Source: Deltaproteobacteria bacterium
Lineage (GTDB): Bacteria; Desulfobacterota; Binatia; UBA9968; JAJDTQ01
NCBI GenBank assembly: GCA_028818775.1
Contig: JAPPNE010000033.1
Location: 1-60,495, forward strand
Length of the DNA: 60,495 bases
Direction: 5' to 3'
Shown here piece after piece: positions 60,374 to 60,495 of the stretch. Position 1 is the stretch's first letter. The number at the start of each line of letters is the position of its first letter. The notes below the pieces were generated by a model that ran no database searches, was not told the DNA's origin, and was given only the letters and a program-made list of their open reading frames with translations. A program made the position numbers and the translations under genes.

Positions 60374-60495
60374 GTGTGTGTGGCGGCCCCGGCGGGGGGC
60401 GGGCCCGCGGGGGGGGGGTTGGGGGCCCGGGGGAAAAACGCGCCACCGTGTTGTTTTTTTTGCACCCCCCCGTGTTTGTGTGGGGCGTTGGGCGG
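60374..60495. other. Low-quality contig end
   Basis: The last 120 bases turn abruptly into homopolymers (runs of G, then T, then C) with almost no coding character, unlike the rest of the window. This is typical of unreliable sequence at the end of an assembly contig, not biology. Confidence 0.75.

Overview
The window is GC-rich (roughly two-thirds G+C by eye), gene-dense DNA that looks chromosomal. It comes from a Gram-negative bacterium: there is an Mla lipid-transport set (MlaE, MlaF, MlaD), a murein transglycosylase (MltA), Lgt, a lipoprotein with a TbpB-like barrel, and periplasmic TlpA and TAXI proteins. The mix of a B12-dependent ribonucleotide reductase, an RpoH-type sigma factor, luciferase-like (LLM) oxidoreductases, UbiD, TRAP-TAXI transport and many small-molecule hydrolases resembles uncultivated deltaproteobacterial or Tectomicrobia-like genomes. 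That placement is inference; no 16S gene is present. Both ends look like contig ends. The left edge carries short direct repeats of insertion-sequence type, and the right edge dissolves into G/C/T homopolymers typical of poor end sequence.

Layout. 1-2.1 kb: a small AT-hook/winged-helix-like protein and a UbiD decarboxylase. 2.1-11.05 kb, minus strand: a PDZ-bearing bifunctional-nuclease-family protein, then a catabolic run of a DUF6282-like hydrolase, a frameshifted M20 peptidase, an M20D amidohydrolase, an LLM oxidoreductase, an opine-dehydrogenase-family protein, a muconate-cycloisomerase-like enolase and an M24 creatinase-like hydrolase. 11.3-14.7 kb, plus strand: two ornithine-cyclodeaminase-family genes flank mltA. 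14.8-19.9 kb: a VOC protein and an MFS exporter (minus), then a membrane protein, CtaG, TlpA and Lgt (plus). 20-27.4 kb: an RlmD-type methyltransferase, DUF309, EamA, MFS, the mla genes, a TrmN6-like methyltransferase and DUF721. 27.4-31.2 kb: nrdJ with an unusual leader, then toxin-antitoxin debris. 31.2-38.8 kb: a metzincin-TbpB-like lipoprotein, a penicillin acylase, PgpA, an ACMSD-like hydrolase, an LLM oxidoreductase and a RidA protein with an apparent ATC start. 38.8-42.3 kb: RpoH and CoxG/CoxM/CoxS-like proteins. 42.3-47.6 kb: an ABC exporter with a NEW3 protein, TrmL, Dtd and an NAD-epimerase. 47.8-51.9 kb: tRNA-Ser(GGA), MFS, TrmI, a zinc-ribbon protein, a membrane protein and a ferredoxin fusion. 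52-60.4 kb: a CoxL-like molybdoenzyme, two arylmalonate-decarboxylase/maleate-isomerase-like paralogues flanking an EamA transporter, a TRAP-TAXI uptake system and a short antitoxin-domain protein.

How the parts fit. Much of the window reads as uptake and catabolism of small nitrogenous or carboxylic acids. The 3-14.7 kb cluster has N-acyl-amino-acid or opine chemistry written over it: M20 deacylases, an opine-dehydrogenase fold, an enolase-superfamily enzyme, an M24 enzyme that appears to have lost its metal ligands, and imine-forming cyclodeaminase-like enzymes. The 54-60 kb cluster pairs racemase/decarboxylase-fold enzymes with TRAP-TAXI import. The strongest candidates for something undescribed are: (a) an intrinsic terminator at 54446-54491 with no upstream gene on its strand, which implies a short leader RNA or sRNA ahead of a racemase-family gene; (b) a cysteine-free racemase-family paralogue; (c) a metzincin protease fused to a TbpB-like surface domain; (d) four helically phased 11-bp repeats in the nrdJ leader; and (e) a ferredoxin-linker-zinc-ribbon-coiled-coil protein. 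None was tested against a database here.
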